DNA of 48,200 nucleotides. Origin: Candidatus Altimarinota bacterium (lineage in GTDB: Bacteria; Patescibacteriota; Gracilibacteria; BD1-5; UBA6164). The notes under the pieces were generated by a model that saw nothing but the letters and a program-made list of their open reading frames with translations, was not told where the DNA came from and made no database searches. The stretch spans positions 1 to 48,200 of the forward strand of contig JAUZRO010000147.1 in NCBI GenBank assembly GCA_030950465.1. Direction: 5' to 3'. Of the stretch, positions 31,681-42,068 are shown piece after piece. Both the position numbers and the translations under genes were made by a program. Within the stretch, counting starts at the first letter, position 1. Each line of letters begins with the position of its first letter.

Positions 31681-31690
31681 ATATAAACTA

Positions 31691-32998
31691 TTAAAAGTTA
31701 ATTAAATTTAAAAATCAATCTAACCCTTTTTTATCAATTCAATTTTTTGAAACATAAAATTTATCTATAATTCATTTTAGCTCATATCATCATGTAGATC
31801 TTGAACATAATCATAAACCGTTAAGTGCATCATCAACTATTACTGAAGAGATAGTTCATTCTTTAATAATATTTCAGTTCCTTACAATAAACCATTTTCA
31901 ATCCTTAGATGATATTAATACATTATTATAATTTCAATAATCAATATCTATTTCATTTCATGTATTAACTCTAATTGCATTTCAATCAACTAATGCTGAA
32001 TCAAACAAAAAAGTAGAATTATCTATATTTGTAAAATTATGTTGTATCCTAAAATTATATCATGAATTTCAGAAAGTTGCAAATGCAATATTATAACTTA
32101 TATTATCTCCTTTTTCAACCTTATAAGATATATATACTAAAAACTCATCTCTTCATCAAAGAAGTTCCAATCAATTTCAAATAACTAATCTTCATAATCA
32201 ATCACACTTTAATCATCTATTCAAATCCGTTTTAACAACCTTTAAATTTCATATATTTTCAACTAAATAATTATTAAATATATTTTTTAATCATTTATCA
32301 AAATCAAAATATGCTATTCAATTAGGATCATTTTTTATAATATTGTCATTTTTAGATATAATACTAAGAAATCATCAAATATATCATCAAGTTCATGATA
32401 AAAAACTGTTATCAAATATTGCTTTAAAGTTATCTGTTGAATTCATTAATTCTAATCAATTTGTTTTAAAATCATCTAATTCTTGTATTGGCCTATTTGT
32501 ACTATCTATTAAAATTCACAATTTCTTCCCTTTTATTTTTGGATATCTTTCTGAATAATCTATTGCTTGAGATTTATTTAACATATTGTTATTTAAAGCT
32601 ACTACATCTTTATTTTCTTCTTCTAAAAAAGTTAATAGTTGAAAATATTTTTTATTTCTTGTTAAATAATAACTGAAATATTGTTTGTCTTTTGGGTCTA
32701 ATCAACTTTCTGTGTATTCTATTGTTTCTAATACATTTTTTCAAATATATCACTGATAAGATATTAATGAACCACTATATAGTATATTAACTTTATCATC
32801 TGGAATTGGAAGAGATTTTTTTGTTCTATACAATTATAAAGCATCAGACATTGATTTTAATTGTGATATTCTATTTACATCTCTTGTTCAAGCTAAATAT
32901 CAAGAAAATGATACAAATCATACTGTTGCTAGAATTGCTAGTATTGTAATTACTACTATTAATTCTACAAGAGTGAAGGCTCTTTTTTTATTTTGCAT
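31691..32998 (-). pseudogene. Type IV pilin-like gene interrupted by an in-frame TAA
   Basis: The prepilin start is complete: MQNKKRAFTLVELIVVITIL, with cleavage before Phe and Glu at +5. The frame runs to codon 54 (...SQLKSMSDAL), meets TAA at 32836-32834, and continues open as LYRTKKSLPIPDDKVNILYS for another 380 codons to TAA at 31693-31691. The interrupted segment reads DAL-stop-LYRTKKSLP, where pilins of this kind have xLELYRTKxxxP, so a single GAA-to-TAA change explains it. The downstream domain is large, Asn/Gly/Trp-rich and not recognised. Without the repair only a 54-aa stub would be made. A sequencing error cannot be excluded. Confidence 0.8.
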
Positions 32999-33076
32999 AC
33001 TTTTTTTATTAATTGTTAAAAACTAATTATAGTTCCCATTATATCAAAAAAAAAAAAAACAGAAATTTATTTCAAA

Positions 33077-33109
33077 GAAAATAGTTTTACATTCAGTAAA
33101 ACTATTTTC
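33077..33109 (-). terminator. Hairpin after prmC
   Basis: GAAAATAGTTTTAC and GTAAAACTATTTTC, a perfect 14-bp stem around ATTCA, just beyond the prmC stop. Confidence 0.75.
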
Positions 33110-33113
33110 TAAT

Positions 33114-34025
33114 TTAAAATTCTATTTTTATACATCTATCTACTCATCAATTATCTTTAAAAATTTTAAAATTTAGTTTCTTTGAATTTAGATAATTAAT
33201 AGCCACTTTTTTTTGATCAAATCATATTTCTATAAATAAAACCACCCCTAGCCCCTCCTTACCAAGAAGGGGAGTAGATAATATTTGTTCAATTAATTTT
33301 TCATATAACTCAAATCATGTTCAGGCTCCTCAATACAGTGCAACTGATGGTTCATGTAAAATTACATCTTTGTCCATATTTAAAAAATCTTCATCTTTTA
33401 TATAGGGAAGGTTAGCTGTAATTATATACTGTGTTATCTCCCCCTTTATAAAAGGGGGATTAAGGGGGATTTTAGATAATAAATCTGATTTTAATAATTT
33501 TATTTTATTTTCTAAATTATGAGTTTTAATATTTTTTCTAGCAACTTTTAATGCATCTTCTGAAATATCTACTGCAAAAGATTTCTTCAAAGGACTAAAA
33601 CCCTCTGTTGACACACTTTTTACAACTGATATTGGAATTGCTCAACTTCATGTTCAAACATCAATATATATAATATTATTCCCCTCTCATGTAAGGGGAA
33701 GGATTAGGGGTGAGGTATTAATTTCTTCAATAGCTTGTTCAACCATCACCTCTGTATCATTTCTTGGAATAAGACATCTTTTGTCTACATAAAAATCTAA
33801 TCCATAAAATTCTGCTTTTTCTAAAACATATTCTATTGGATAACCAAAAACTACTTTTCTGAAAATATTTCTTAATTCTTCTAATTCTTTTTCTGAAATT
33901 TTTAAGTCATCACTTAAAAAAAACTGAGATTTATTTAATCCAGTTTTTTTTAATAAAATTTTTTCTACAATATTAATTTGTAGTCAAAATTTTCTTCATA
34001 TTAATAATAATTCTTGTTTTTTCAT
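33114..34025 (-). CDS. prmC: Peptide chain release factor N5-glutamine methyltransferase PrmC
   Basis: 303 aa. Methylates the GGQ glutamine of release factors. Family landmarks: N-terminal helical domain, YVLEKAEFYGLDFYVDKRCL, LIPRNDTEVMVEQAI, YIDVGTGSGAIPISVV (SAM motif I), FAVDISEDALKVARKNIKTH, ANLPYIKDEDF in the NPPY position, and HEPSVALYGGAGTGFELYEK. Four short repeats are inserted in frame, encoding NTSPLILPLTGEGNN, STEGFSPLKK, KIPLNPPFIKGEITQ and TPLLGKEGLGVV at loop positions between core motifs. The catalytic NPPY reads NLPY here. In a code-25 organism only UAA and UAG need release, so RF1 is the expected substrate. Confidence 0.9.
33241..33277. repeat. In-frame repeat 1 in prmC
   Basis: CCCCTCCTT-acc-AAGAAGGGG palindrome near the C-terminus. 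Its peptide TPLLGKEGLGVV matches the uvrA insert. Confidence 0.75.
33437..33474. repeat. In-frame repeat 2 in prmC
   Basis: CCCCCTTTATAAAAGGGGG followed by ATTAAGGGGGATTTTA. It sits between SDLLS and YIITANLPY, a spot with no extra residues in ordinary PrmC. Confidence 0.8.
33585..33613. repeat. In-frame repeat 3 in prmC
   Basis: On the coding strand TCAACAGAGGGTTTTAGTCC then TTTGAAG, nearly identical to the intergenic palindrome at 26815-26841. Encodes STEGFSPLKK. Confidence 0.75.
33679..33720. repeat. In-frame repeat 4 in prmC
   Basis: CCCCTctcatgtaAGGGG and a neighbouring ATTAGGGGTGAGG, encoding NTSPLILPLTGEGNN just before SAM motif I. Confidence 0.7.
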
Positions 34026-34045
34026 AAATATTAAGATGATAGAGA

Positions 34046-34807
34046 TTATCTTTCAAATTTTTTTCTATTAAATATAATAACTGTTAAAGTTAAAATAATA
34101 GCTAAATAAACTAGTGAATAAAAAGTATTGAATAAAAAGAAATTAAAATGAAAATCTTTAAAACTTCATATTACATCTTTTATATTTAATGCTTCTAGTG
34201 GTGGAAATAATAATTGAAGCCCTTGTGTGAAGTAAACTGTTATTTCATTTTTTGTTCTTTCAGCCATTGTCAATAATAGAGAAAAGCTATGACTAAGGAA
34301 ATAAATCATTATAGACACTAATATAACTAACATATTAGACATAAATGTTGATAAGAAGAATACTATTGAAAGTAATATTTCTAATTTAAAAAATGTAAAA
34401 ATTAAAGACCACATTATTAAATAATTTATCTCTATATCTTTAAAAAATAAAACTCCTAAAAATAAAATTGCTTGGAATAGTACTATTAAAAATATTGTTC
34501 AACTAAAACCTAAAAATTTTCATATTATAAATTCATATCTTTTTATAGGTTTTGATAAAATTAAAAAAATTGTTTTTCATTCTATTTCTTTAAAAAGTAA
34601 CTGACTTCAAACAAATAAAACTCCTATTATTCAAAATATTTCTATCATTGCTAAACCAAAATCAACAATAACTTTATTATCATCTCAAATTGTTAATTGT
34701 CATAATAAAATTGAAAAAATTATAAAAACAAAAGCAAAAAATAAAATTAAATATAAAAATTTATTTCTTACTATTTCTTTAAAAGTGTTAAATGCAATAT
34801 TAAACAT
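34046..34807 (-). CDS. ABC-2 type transporter permease
   Basis: 253 aa, six predicted membrane helices. The opening FNIAFNTFKEIVRNKFLYLI, the loop QLLFKEIEGKTIFLILSKPI with KRYEFIIGKFLGF, and the later LALLTM-like pair of helices follow the ABC-2 membrane family (multidrug, polysaccharide or gliding-type exporters). The ATPase subunit is not beside it, so the substrate cannot be guessed. It is upstream of and co-directional with prmC (20-base gap). Confidence 0.82.
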
Positions 34808-34832
34808 AATTATTTATTTTATTTAATTAAAT

Positions 34833-34905
34833 ACAGAAAGCTAAAGCATTCTGTTAATTTGTTTGAAAACCAATATATCAACAGTGAGGCTTTAGCCCTC
34901 TGTTA
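34833..34905. repeat. Intergenic palindromes between fmt and the ABC permease
   Basis: ACAGAAAGCTAAAGCATTCTGT (34833-34854) and ACAGTGAGGCTTTAGCCCTCTGT (34881-34903). The second belongs to the family seen at 26816 and 40680. May terminate fmt. Confidence 0.7.
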
Positions 34906-34932
34906 AAATATAGTACTTAGTAATAATGGAAT

Positions 34933-35919
34933 CTAAAATTCATAATCTAAAAAACCTTTATTTCCATTAATAAAAGAGATTATATCCATACTCTTCTTTC
35001 CTGCAAGTTTTACTTGTCTTAAAATTAATATTTTTTTATCAAAACATATTATTCAAATTGTTTTTTTATTTATTTTTATTACTTTTCAAGGAATGTAGAG
35101 ATGTCCATTTATGGCATCTTTTTCTAAGACACCATAAATGGGTATCTCTACATTTTCATCAAATATTTCACAAGTTTCTATATTTAATTTAACATTATTG
35201 TAAAAAACATAAATTCAAGGCCAATTATGATATGCTCTATATTTATTATAAATTTCACTAGAAGTTTGATTTGAAAAATTTACTTCTCAATCTTCTTTAG
35301 ATATTTTAGAACAATATGTTGCTTTTTCATTATTTTGAGGAGTTGCTTTTATTTTTCACAACTTAATTTCTTCTAAAGTAGATACTGCTAATTCTGCTCA
35401 AAAACTTTCAAATTTATCAAAAATATCTTGAGTTTTGTCATCTTTGTCTATATCAATTTCCTCTATTTTAAGGATATCTCACTCATCCATTCATTTTGAC
35501 ATAAACATAACTGTCAATCCTGTTTTTTTGTCTCAATTTTTTACTGCTTCTTGAATAGGTGATGCTCATCTATAATCTGGCAAAATACTTCAATGTAAAT
35601 TAATACATCAATATTTAGCAGAATTTAAAACTCTTTTTGGAACAATTTTTCAATATGCTACTACTAAAATAAAATCTAACTCTAAACTATCAAGATAATC
35701 TAAAAAATCTATATTTTTTAAAAGTTTTTCAGGTTGTAAAACTTCAATATTATTTTCTTCAGCTAAAATTTTAACAGGAGTTTTTTCTAATATTTTTTTC
35801 CTTCAAACTGGTTTATCTGGTTGAGAAACAACTAATTTTAAATCAACTCTAGAGTCTTTTAATAAATCATCTAAAATATTTTTAGAAAATTCTCATGTTC
35901 CAAAAAATGCTATTTTCAT
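34933..35919 (-). CDS. fmt: Methionyl-tRNA formyltransferase
   Basis: 328 aa. Formylates initiator Met-tRNA. N-terminal KIAFFGTGEFSKNILDDLL, QPDKPVGRKK, the catalytic block GCINLHGSILPDYRGASPIQ (Asn-His-Asp triad with KNGDKKTGLTVM following) and C-terminal KSMDIISFINGNKGFLDYE are all present. About 20 residues (VEIPIYGVLEKDAINGHLYI) in the C-terminal domain are encoded by an inserted palindrome at 35094-35153. Upstream of the permease, with intergenic palindromes between. Confidence 0.95.
35094..35153. repeat. In-frame palindromic repeat inside fmt
   Basis: TGTAGAGATGTCCATTTATGG and, after a short loop, CCATAAATGGGTATCTCTACA: a ~24-bp imperfect stem that is wholly translated. The outer arm resembles the intergenic stem at 26838-26866. 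Confidence 0.8.
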
Positions 35920-35935
35920 TGTTTTTATTTTATTA

Positions 35936-36115
35936 TTAAGGTCTAATCATACATGATACTCATAAATCTATTTCTTCATCAGATAAATTATCACAATAAT
36001 ATGAACATAATCCTTTTATATAAGGATTACAATCATTTACTTTTATTTTATAGAAAACATATCATCAAAAAATTAATAAAATGAATATAATTAAACTAAT
36101 TACTATCTTTTTCAT
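35936..36115 (-). CDS. Small single-pass membrane protein with Cys-rich tail
   Basis: 59 aa: a membrane helix (IVISLIIFILLIFGGYVFY) and a short outer tail with four Cys (NDCNPYIKGLCSYYCDN and VSCMIRP). The Cys could form disulfides or bind metal. It ends a leftward group with the 38-aa protein and the pilin at 36264. Unrecognised. Confidence 0.65.
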
Positions 36116-36142
36116 ATTTTATTGTTTTATAAACTATAACTC

Positions 36143-36259
36143 TTAAAATTTAATTTTAGATATTGTTTCATCTAATTTTTTATTTTCTTTAGAATTTACT
36201 AAAAGTTTAAGTTGTTTTTCAGTAAAATAACTAATTTTAATTTCTTCTATATTTAACAT
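36143..36259 (-). CDS. Small hypothetical protein, 38 aa
   Basis: MLNIEEIKISYFTEKQLKLL followed by a Lys-rich tail ending in KIKF. Begins four bases after the pilin stop and precedes the small membrane protein, so position and spacing suggest an operon. No domain; could be spurious. Confidence 0.45.
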   Translation of the reverse strand: MLNIEEIKISYFTEKQLKLLVNSKENKKLDETISKIKF

Positions 36260-36263
36260 TTAT

Positions 36264-36950
36264 TTATTTTTTAATTTCTATAAATTTTTCTACTCATTCT
36301 CTTTCAAAGAATAAATAAATTTTACTAACATCTCATCAATCTGGAGTTATACTTTTTTTTCAATTTAAGTTTTTAATTTCTACTGAAATATATCAAGTTC
36401 AAGTTTTATCAGATTCAGAATTTATATTAATTAATTCTAATTTGTTTTCATTATTTTCTATTATATTATCTGGAGAATAATAGTTAATAAAAATTTCATT
36501 TAGAGTAGATCAAGAATAACTAGATAAAATTTTAGATTCAATATTTTTTGAAAAATTATAATTATAAATTAGACTACTATTTAATAATTTAGTTTCTTGA
36601 AATTTAATTCAAGAATATATTTTTAAAATAGCTCAAGAATTACTATTTATAATTCAAGTTCCTGTTTCGAAATCCATATTTAATTTTTGTTTATAATCAA
36701 GTCATATATTATTAATACTTCCTGTAAATCAAAAACTATTTTTATTTATAAATATATTATAATCTAATATTTTTTTATTATCTATTTCAGAATCTAATTT
36801 TTCTATTGTATCTACTACTTTTTCTATTTCAGAAGATATTTTTAAACTAGACACTTGTCTAAAAAAATAAATAACTCCAGTAGAGCTTATAATAGTAATT
36901 ATAGTTATTACTATTAACAATTCAATTAATGTAAATGCTTTTTTATTCAT
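36264..36950 (-). CDS. Type IV pilin-like protein
   Basis: 228 aa. Classic prepilin start MNKKAFTLIELLIVITIITI with Glu at +5 after the cleavage site, followed by a long hydrophobic helix and a Ser/Asn/Ile-rich globular part with many TGA-encoded glycines. It is shorter than the interrupted pilin at 31.7 kb and unlike it beyond the helix. Likely a minor or pseudopilin assembled by the PilB/PilC machinery. The downstream neighbour begins four bases after its stop, and it follows the 613-aa gene by two bases. Confidence 0.88.
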
Positions 36951-36952
36951 AT

Positions 36953-38794
36953 TTAGAAAATTAATGGTAAATTAATTAATTTTTTCTTTATTTCTTTGCT
37001 ATCATTAATTTTTGATATTCATTTTTCATTTTGAAAACTATTATAAGTTTTTTCTATTGAAATAAATAATTGCTCAATATTTTCAAATCTATTATTAGCT
37101 GAAAACCTATTTAAAATAACATCTAATAAATTTGTATAGTAAGTTTCTAAATCTGATATCAACATTTCTATAGGCAATCCTAAAGATTCAATATTTCATC
37201 TATGTACAATTGCATTTCTTACTCTATATAATCTATAAAGATTCCGCTTAATTTTATTTTTATTTTTTTCTACAAACTTTTGTGGAGATTTAAATTGTTC
37301 ATGTAATCTAAATAATTTTACCTTTACTAAATCATTCTTATCTAAAAAATTACATTTAAACAAATTATCCCAGCTATCTCATTTTTCTTTTAATATTTTA
37401 TAAAGATTTGTTACAATATATGTATCATCATCTGTTAATATTTTATTTAATTCTATTTTATTATTTGAACGATTTAATTGAACCTGAACCATATCTTTTA
37501 ATATATCCTTAACTAATGATAAAGAATCAATTAATGGATAAAAAGAGTGAATATTTTTCCAAGTTTGTGATTCTTTTTTAAAATTTAAAGAAAAAATATG
37601 CTCCCATCATATCCATAAATTTAAAAATTTATGTTCTAATGTATCTGATTCTAAAAAATATCTATAGAATCTAAAAATTGTTTTTATTTTTTCTTTAGTT
37701 GAATTATCAATTTCTTTTGATTCATAAATTTCTTTAACCTTTTTATTCTTTTCATTAAAGAAATATATAGAGCTTCATTTTCTATGTATATTTAATGAAT
37801 CAGAAATATTAATAAAATTAATATTTCATTCTTCATCTTTTCAAATAACATTATTATATACTAATAGTCTATTATTAGTATATTCAAATCTAACTTCATC
37901 TAAAAATGTATTTATTTCTTTTAAAATTATATTTCAAGTAGAAATATAATCTATTCCTTTTTTATTTATTCTTAACCAAAAACTATTTTGTCACTCCTTA
38001 TTTTTTTGAAAAAATCTTCAAATAGATTTATTTACTCAATTTTTATTAGAGAAATCTTCACTTAAGAGAAATGGAAATTCTTCAATAAAAATATTCTCTT
38101 CTCAATACTTATTTTTAAATATATCTATAATGTCTTTATTTCTATTTATTACTTTAAAATAAATAGAAAAATCATTAATTTCTTCACTAAACAAATCAAT
38201 AAAACAATTAAAATCAACTTTATTGCAAATAAGAAAATTATTTATATTTTCATATATATAATACCTAGAATAACCTATTCTTAATATTTCTGTTGAAAAT
38301 GAATAACATATTTTTTTTATTGAGGTAAAGTCTCACGGTTTAATTTCTTCTTCTTTTTTATTAAGTATATCTAAAAGTTGCTTTTTAGATTTTTCAAAAT
38401 AACTATTTTTTAAATTTCTTATAATAGGATTTATTCTATTTTTTAGTTCATCAATAAAATAAACAAAGTCTTTATTCTTAGACATTGAATTAATAAAATT
38501 ATTTTCTTTTCATAATGAATCTCTTAAAAAAGTATGAAATTCTTTAAATATATTATTATATTGTTTATAAATAATATCTTTTGAAGAACGATATAAATAC
38601 TCTTCAATAAGATATGTTATATGTTCAGATTGAATATAACTACCTCATTCAGTTGTATTTATATAATCTATAAGTTCTTCTAATAACCTTTTAGGATTAG
38701 AGATACTTACTTTATAATATTTTGGAGTTCCTACATTGAAATACTCTCTCATAATTTCTCAAAAATATTTTTTTATTTGTTTTTTATTTGACAT
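36953..38794 (-). CDS. Large protein with HEPN-like C-terminal motif
   Basis: 613 aa, no membrane segment. The body is helical and Lys/Asn/Phe-rich without a recognised domain. Near the C-terminus RLYRVRNAIVHRGNIESLGL carries R-x4-H, the motif of HEPN ribonucleases, in the RNxxxHRG form typical of Apea-like and abortive-infection proteins. This suggests an RNase effector in defence, but the rest gives no support. It starts behind the WecA-like gene's terminator and runs into the pilin start with two bases between, an odd partner for it. Confidence 0.7.
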
Positions 38795-38896
38795 ATAAAC
38801 TTTTTTAGAATATAATAGCTATGTTAATTAAGTTGAATGTATTTAGATATTAAATCTTTTTACTGGCTTAATTATTGAGAAAAACTCTCAATCTTT

Positions 38897-38924
38897 AAAA
38901 AGTGTGCTCAAGGCATGCTTTTTT
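38897..38924 (-). terminator. Terminator of the WecA-like gene
   Basis: AAAAAGTGTGC-tcaag-GCATGCTTTTT with two mismatches, at the end of the leftward transferase gene. Confidence 0.55.
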
Positions 38925-39975
38925 ATTTTTTTAAATAAATCTTTTCAACTATTTTATTTATAAAAACTACTATAAAAACTATTATAATAAAAACTATTAT
39001 TTTACCTAATCTATCTAAAAAAAGTGCTGTTAATCAGAATACAAATGATAGACAATATATTAAAATTAGAACTTCTTTTTTAGATAGTCATAATTTTAAA
39101 AGTCTATGATGTAGATGAGTTAAATCTCATTTTAATGGGCTTTTTCAAGACATTAGTCTATTAAGGACAACATAGACAGTGTCGACAGCATATATTCAAA
39201 ATACTACTAAAACTGTTGCTACTTTTCAACCTGAAATTATTGCAATAGTAGCAAGCATAAATCATAAAAACATTGTACCAGAATCTCACATTAATATTTT
39301 TTCTCTAACTTCAAAGTACCAATATGGAATTAAAATTCAAATTAAAATAATAGTAATATGCATTATAAATTCTGCATTTCTTATTCATCAATCATAATTA
39401 TCTTTCAAAAATAATATATATCAAAGTAAGAATAATATTAAAAATGAAATTATTGATAATCAACTTGTATTTCAAGTTATTCAATCCGTCCAATTAACTG
39501 TATTAAATATAAAAACATACCAAAATATAGTAAAAATAACTGGAATAATAAATATTTTAAAATTTAATATTTCTATAAAATAAGTTTCTAAATCTAATAT
39601 TCAACCAAAAATATTACTAACATATCATATTTTAATTGAAGTTATTCAAATAACTGCTCAAATAATTATTTGAATAATTAATCTTTTTTTAGCACTTACA
39701 TTAAATAAATCATCTACAAAACTTATAACTGTAATAATAAATCAAAATCACCAAATTAAATATAATTTTTGATTATGTTCAACTCAAAAATAAGATAATA
39801 TAAAAAAACATATAAATAATATTATTCCTGTTGAATAAGGTACAGGTTTCCTTTTTTTATTATATTTTTTAGGATTATCTAAAATATTTAATTTATAGAA
39901 TAATTTTTTTATTAATAAGGTTATTATTAAAGAAAAAATTATAGATATAATAAATAATGTGAAAATATTTAGCAT
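38923..39975 (-). CDS. Polyprenyl-phosphate sugar-1-phosphate transferase (WecA/MraY/TagO family)
   Basis: 350 aa, about ten membrane helices. Transfers a sugar phosphate from a UDP-sugar to undecaprenyl phosphate, starting a glycan chain. Seen: start MLNIFTLFIISIIFSLIITL, NKKRKPVPYSTGIILF, Asp pair FVDDLF, catalytic FNTVNGTDGITGNTSGL, MGDSGTMFLGF, and KGDLTHLHHRLLKLGLS. The HLHHRL motif and absence of MraY-specific residues favour WecA/TagO over MraY. Exact sugar unknown. It follows a frameshifted membrane gene with three bases between. Confidence 0.9.
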
Positions 39976-39977
39976 TA

Positions 39978-40660
39978 TTATTTTTTTATTTTTTTATTAA
40001 TATATTTTGGTAAAAGCTTTAAAAAATATATTAGTGCAGTTGTAGTTAAAAGCATATATCATAGAGAAATTCAATCAATACTTCAGTTATTATAACTCAA
40101 ATAGACTCAAATTATTGATCATCATATTATAAAAAATGTTCAACCTAAATTCAGGAAATATCTAAAACTATCTTTTGTACTAACTAATCAGATTGTAACT
40201 AAAGAAAAACCTATAACTTGTAATAAACTAAATAATTGTGGATTAAAATAATTTATAAACAATATAAGTAATAATATATTACCATTGATTTTTCATTAAA
40301 TATTTTAATGTCTTTTTTATAATTATAGTATGTAAATGCTTTTATTCAAGTTATTATAAATGATATTTGAAATAATATATATTGATAAAAATCTTGAAAA
40401 ATTAATCAGTATAATCATAAAACTACAAACAAGAATGTTCCTGCAACATGATAAAAAGATCAAATTTTATTATTTTTTTCAGAATAATTTCACATTGCAA
40501 CCATAATAAAAAGATTTGCTGTAAAATTAAGAAAAAATAATAAAATTATTTCTAATAAATTTCATTTTCAAGTAAAAAAAACTATTGCTAATATTATAAT
40601 TAATATTAAATATACCCACCAATTTTGTCTACTAAAATTTTTTAGTTCTTGTAAAAACAT
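39978..40660 (-). pseudogene. Frameshifted polytopic membrane protein
   Basis: Starts MFLQELKNFSRQNWWVYLIL and runs 135 codons to TAA at 40255-40253. From about 40290 a second frame continues as NGNILLLILFINYFNPQLFS to TAA at 39980-39978. Adding one A to the A5 run at 40293-40289 (minus strand) gives a single 227-aa protein with about seven membrane helices, so one base seems lost. No family recognised. It may be a recent pseudogene, a sequencing error at a homopolymer, or a slippage site. Confidence 0.78.
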
Positions 40661-40679
40661 TTTTTTAAATTATTAATTT

Positions 40680-40705
40680 CAACAAGGTGGCTTTAGCCCC
40701 TTGTA
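40680..40705. repeat. Intergenic palindrome, AGGGCTTTAGCCCT family
   Basis: AACAAGGTGGCTTTAGCCCCTTGT, related to 26816-26838 and 34881-34903. It sits directly after the glyA stop codon. Confidence 0.75.
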
Positions 40706-40711
40706 TATTTT

Positions 40712-42037
40712 TTATTTATAAATAGGAAATTGCTCACACATTTCTTTTACTTCTAATCTAATTTCTTTAATTCTAGAATTATTTGAAATAAATTCTCTAA
40801 ATTCTTTTTTCTGAATTTTTCTTTCTTCTCTTGTTTCCTTGTAATTAAACTCTGAAATTATTTCTTTTATTTCATTCATCCAAGAAGCTAGTTTTATAAC
40901 TTGTGGTTCTTTCATTCATCTATGAGATAAAATTGGAGTTCACATTCTTATTCCACTTGGAAAAAATGCTGTTCACTCATCATTTGGAATTGTATTTTTA
41001 TTTAAAGTAATTCATGCTTTGTCTAGTGCTTTTTGCATAAATTCTCATCTTCATTTACCAACTCAAGCTAAAACTAAATGATTATCTGTTCAATTTGTTG
41101 CTACATCAAATCAGTAAGTAGACAATTCACTTGCCAATTTTTTGGCATTAATTACTATTTGTCTATTTAGTTGTCTATATTTTTCAGTTTGTGTTTCTCA
41201 AAGTGCAACTGCAATAGCCAAAGTTTGATGGTTATGTGGTCAACCTTGTAGTCCTGGAAAAATAGATTTGTCTATCTTTTTTGATAATTCTGAATCAAAT
41301 TCTAATCATTTCTCTGTAACCATTATTAATGCTCCTCTCGGACCTTTCAAAGTTTTATGAGTAGTTGTCATAATTACATCACAAAAAGGTGCTGGCGAAG
41401 TATGAACTCCTGAAATAACTAAACCTGAAATATGTGAAATATCTGCCATTAAATATGCTCAAACTTTTTTAGCTATTTTACTAAATTCATCAAAAGGGAA
41501 TTCTCTAGAATATGCAGTAAAACCTACAACTATAACTTTTGGTTTATGTTCTATTGCCAATTTTTCAACTTCTTCTAAATCAATAAATCAATCTTCTTTT
41601 AATCAATATTGTACAGCATTGAAAAATTTAGAAGTAGCAGACACAGAATGCCCATGTGTCAAATGTCCACCTTGAGATAAAGCAAGTCATAAAATTGTAT
41701 CTCAAACATTACATAAAGCATTATAAATTGCCATATTTGCTGGGCTACCTGAATAAGCTTGAACATTTACATGAGCAACACCAGGAAAAGCAATTTTAGC
41801 TCTTTCTATTGCAAGAGTTTCTACTTTGTCTACAACTTCATTTCCTCAATAATATCTTTTTTTGGCATATCATTCACTATATTTATTAGTAAATGGACTT
41901 CATAATGCCTCTATAACAGACACACTTGCTAGACATTCACTTGGAATAATATCAAGAGAAGTTTCTTGTCTGTTCATCTCTGCCATAATTAAATCATATG
42001 CAACTTTATCTGTTCTTTTTAGGTTTTCAAAATTCAT
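40712..42037 (-). CDS. glyA: Serine hydroxymethyltransferase
   Basis: 441 aa. PLP enzyme interconverting serine and glycine, feeding tetrahydrofolate C1 units. Seen: [72 protein letters not shown] and the PLP-lysine block [16 protein letters not shown], ending with a typical dimerisation domain. The usual active-site SEN is SEC. It stands alone, followed by an intergenic palindrome. Confidence 0.95.
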
Positions 42038-42068
42038 AGTTTTTTTGGTTAGGTTTTTAAATTATTTG

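Noticed and set aside
31325-31705. 126-aa plus-strand open frame rich in Phe/Tyr/Leu
   Set aside because: It spans the rny start, a GC-rich hairpin and a terminator, and its composition reflects A+T-rich noncoding DNA.
36816-37013. Stop codons within most genes under the standard code as signs of wide pseudogenisation
   Set aside because: The interruptions are all TGA at glycine positions; only 32834-32836 (TAA) and the shift near 40290 remain under code 25.
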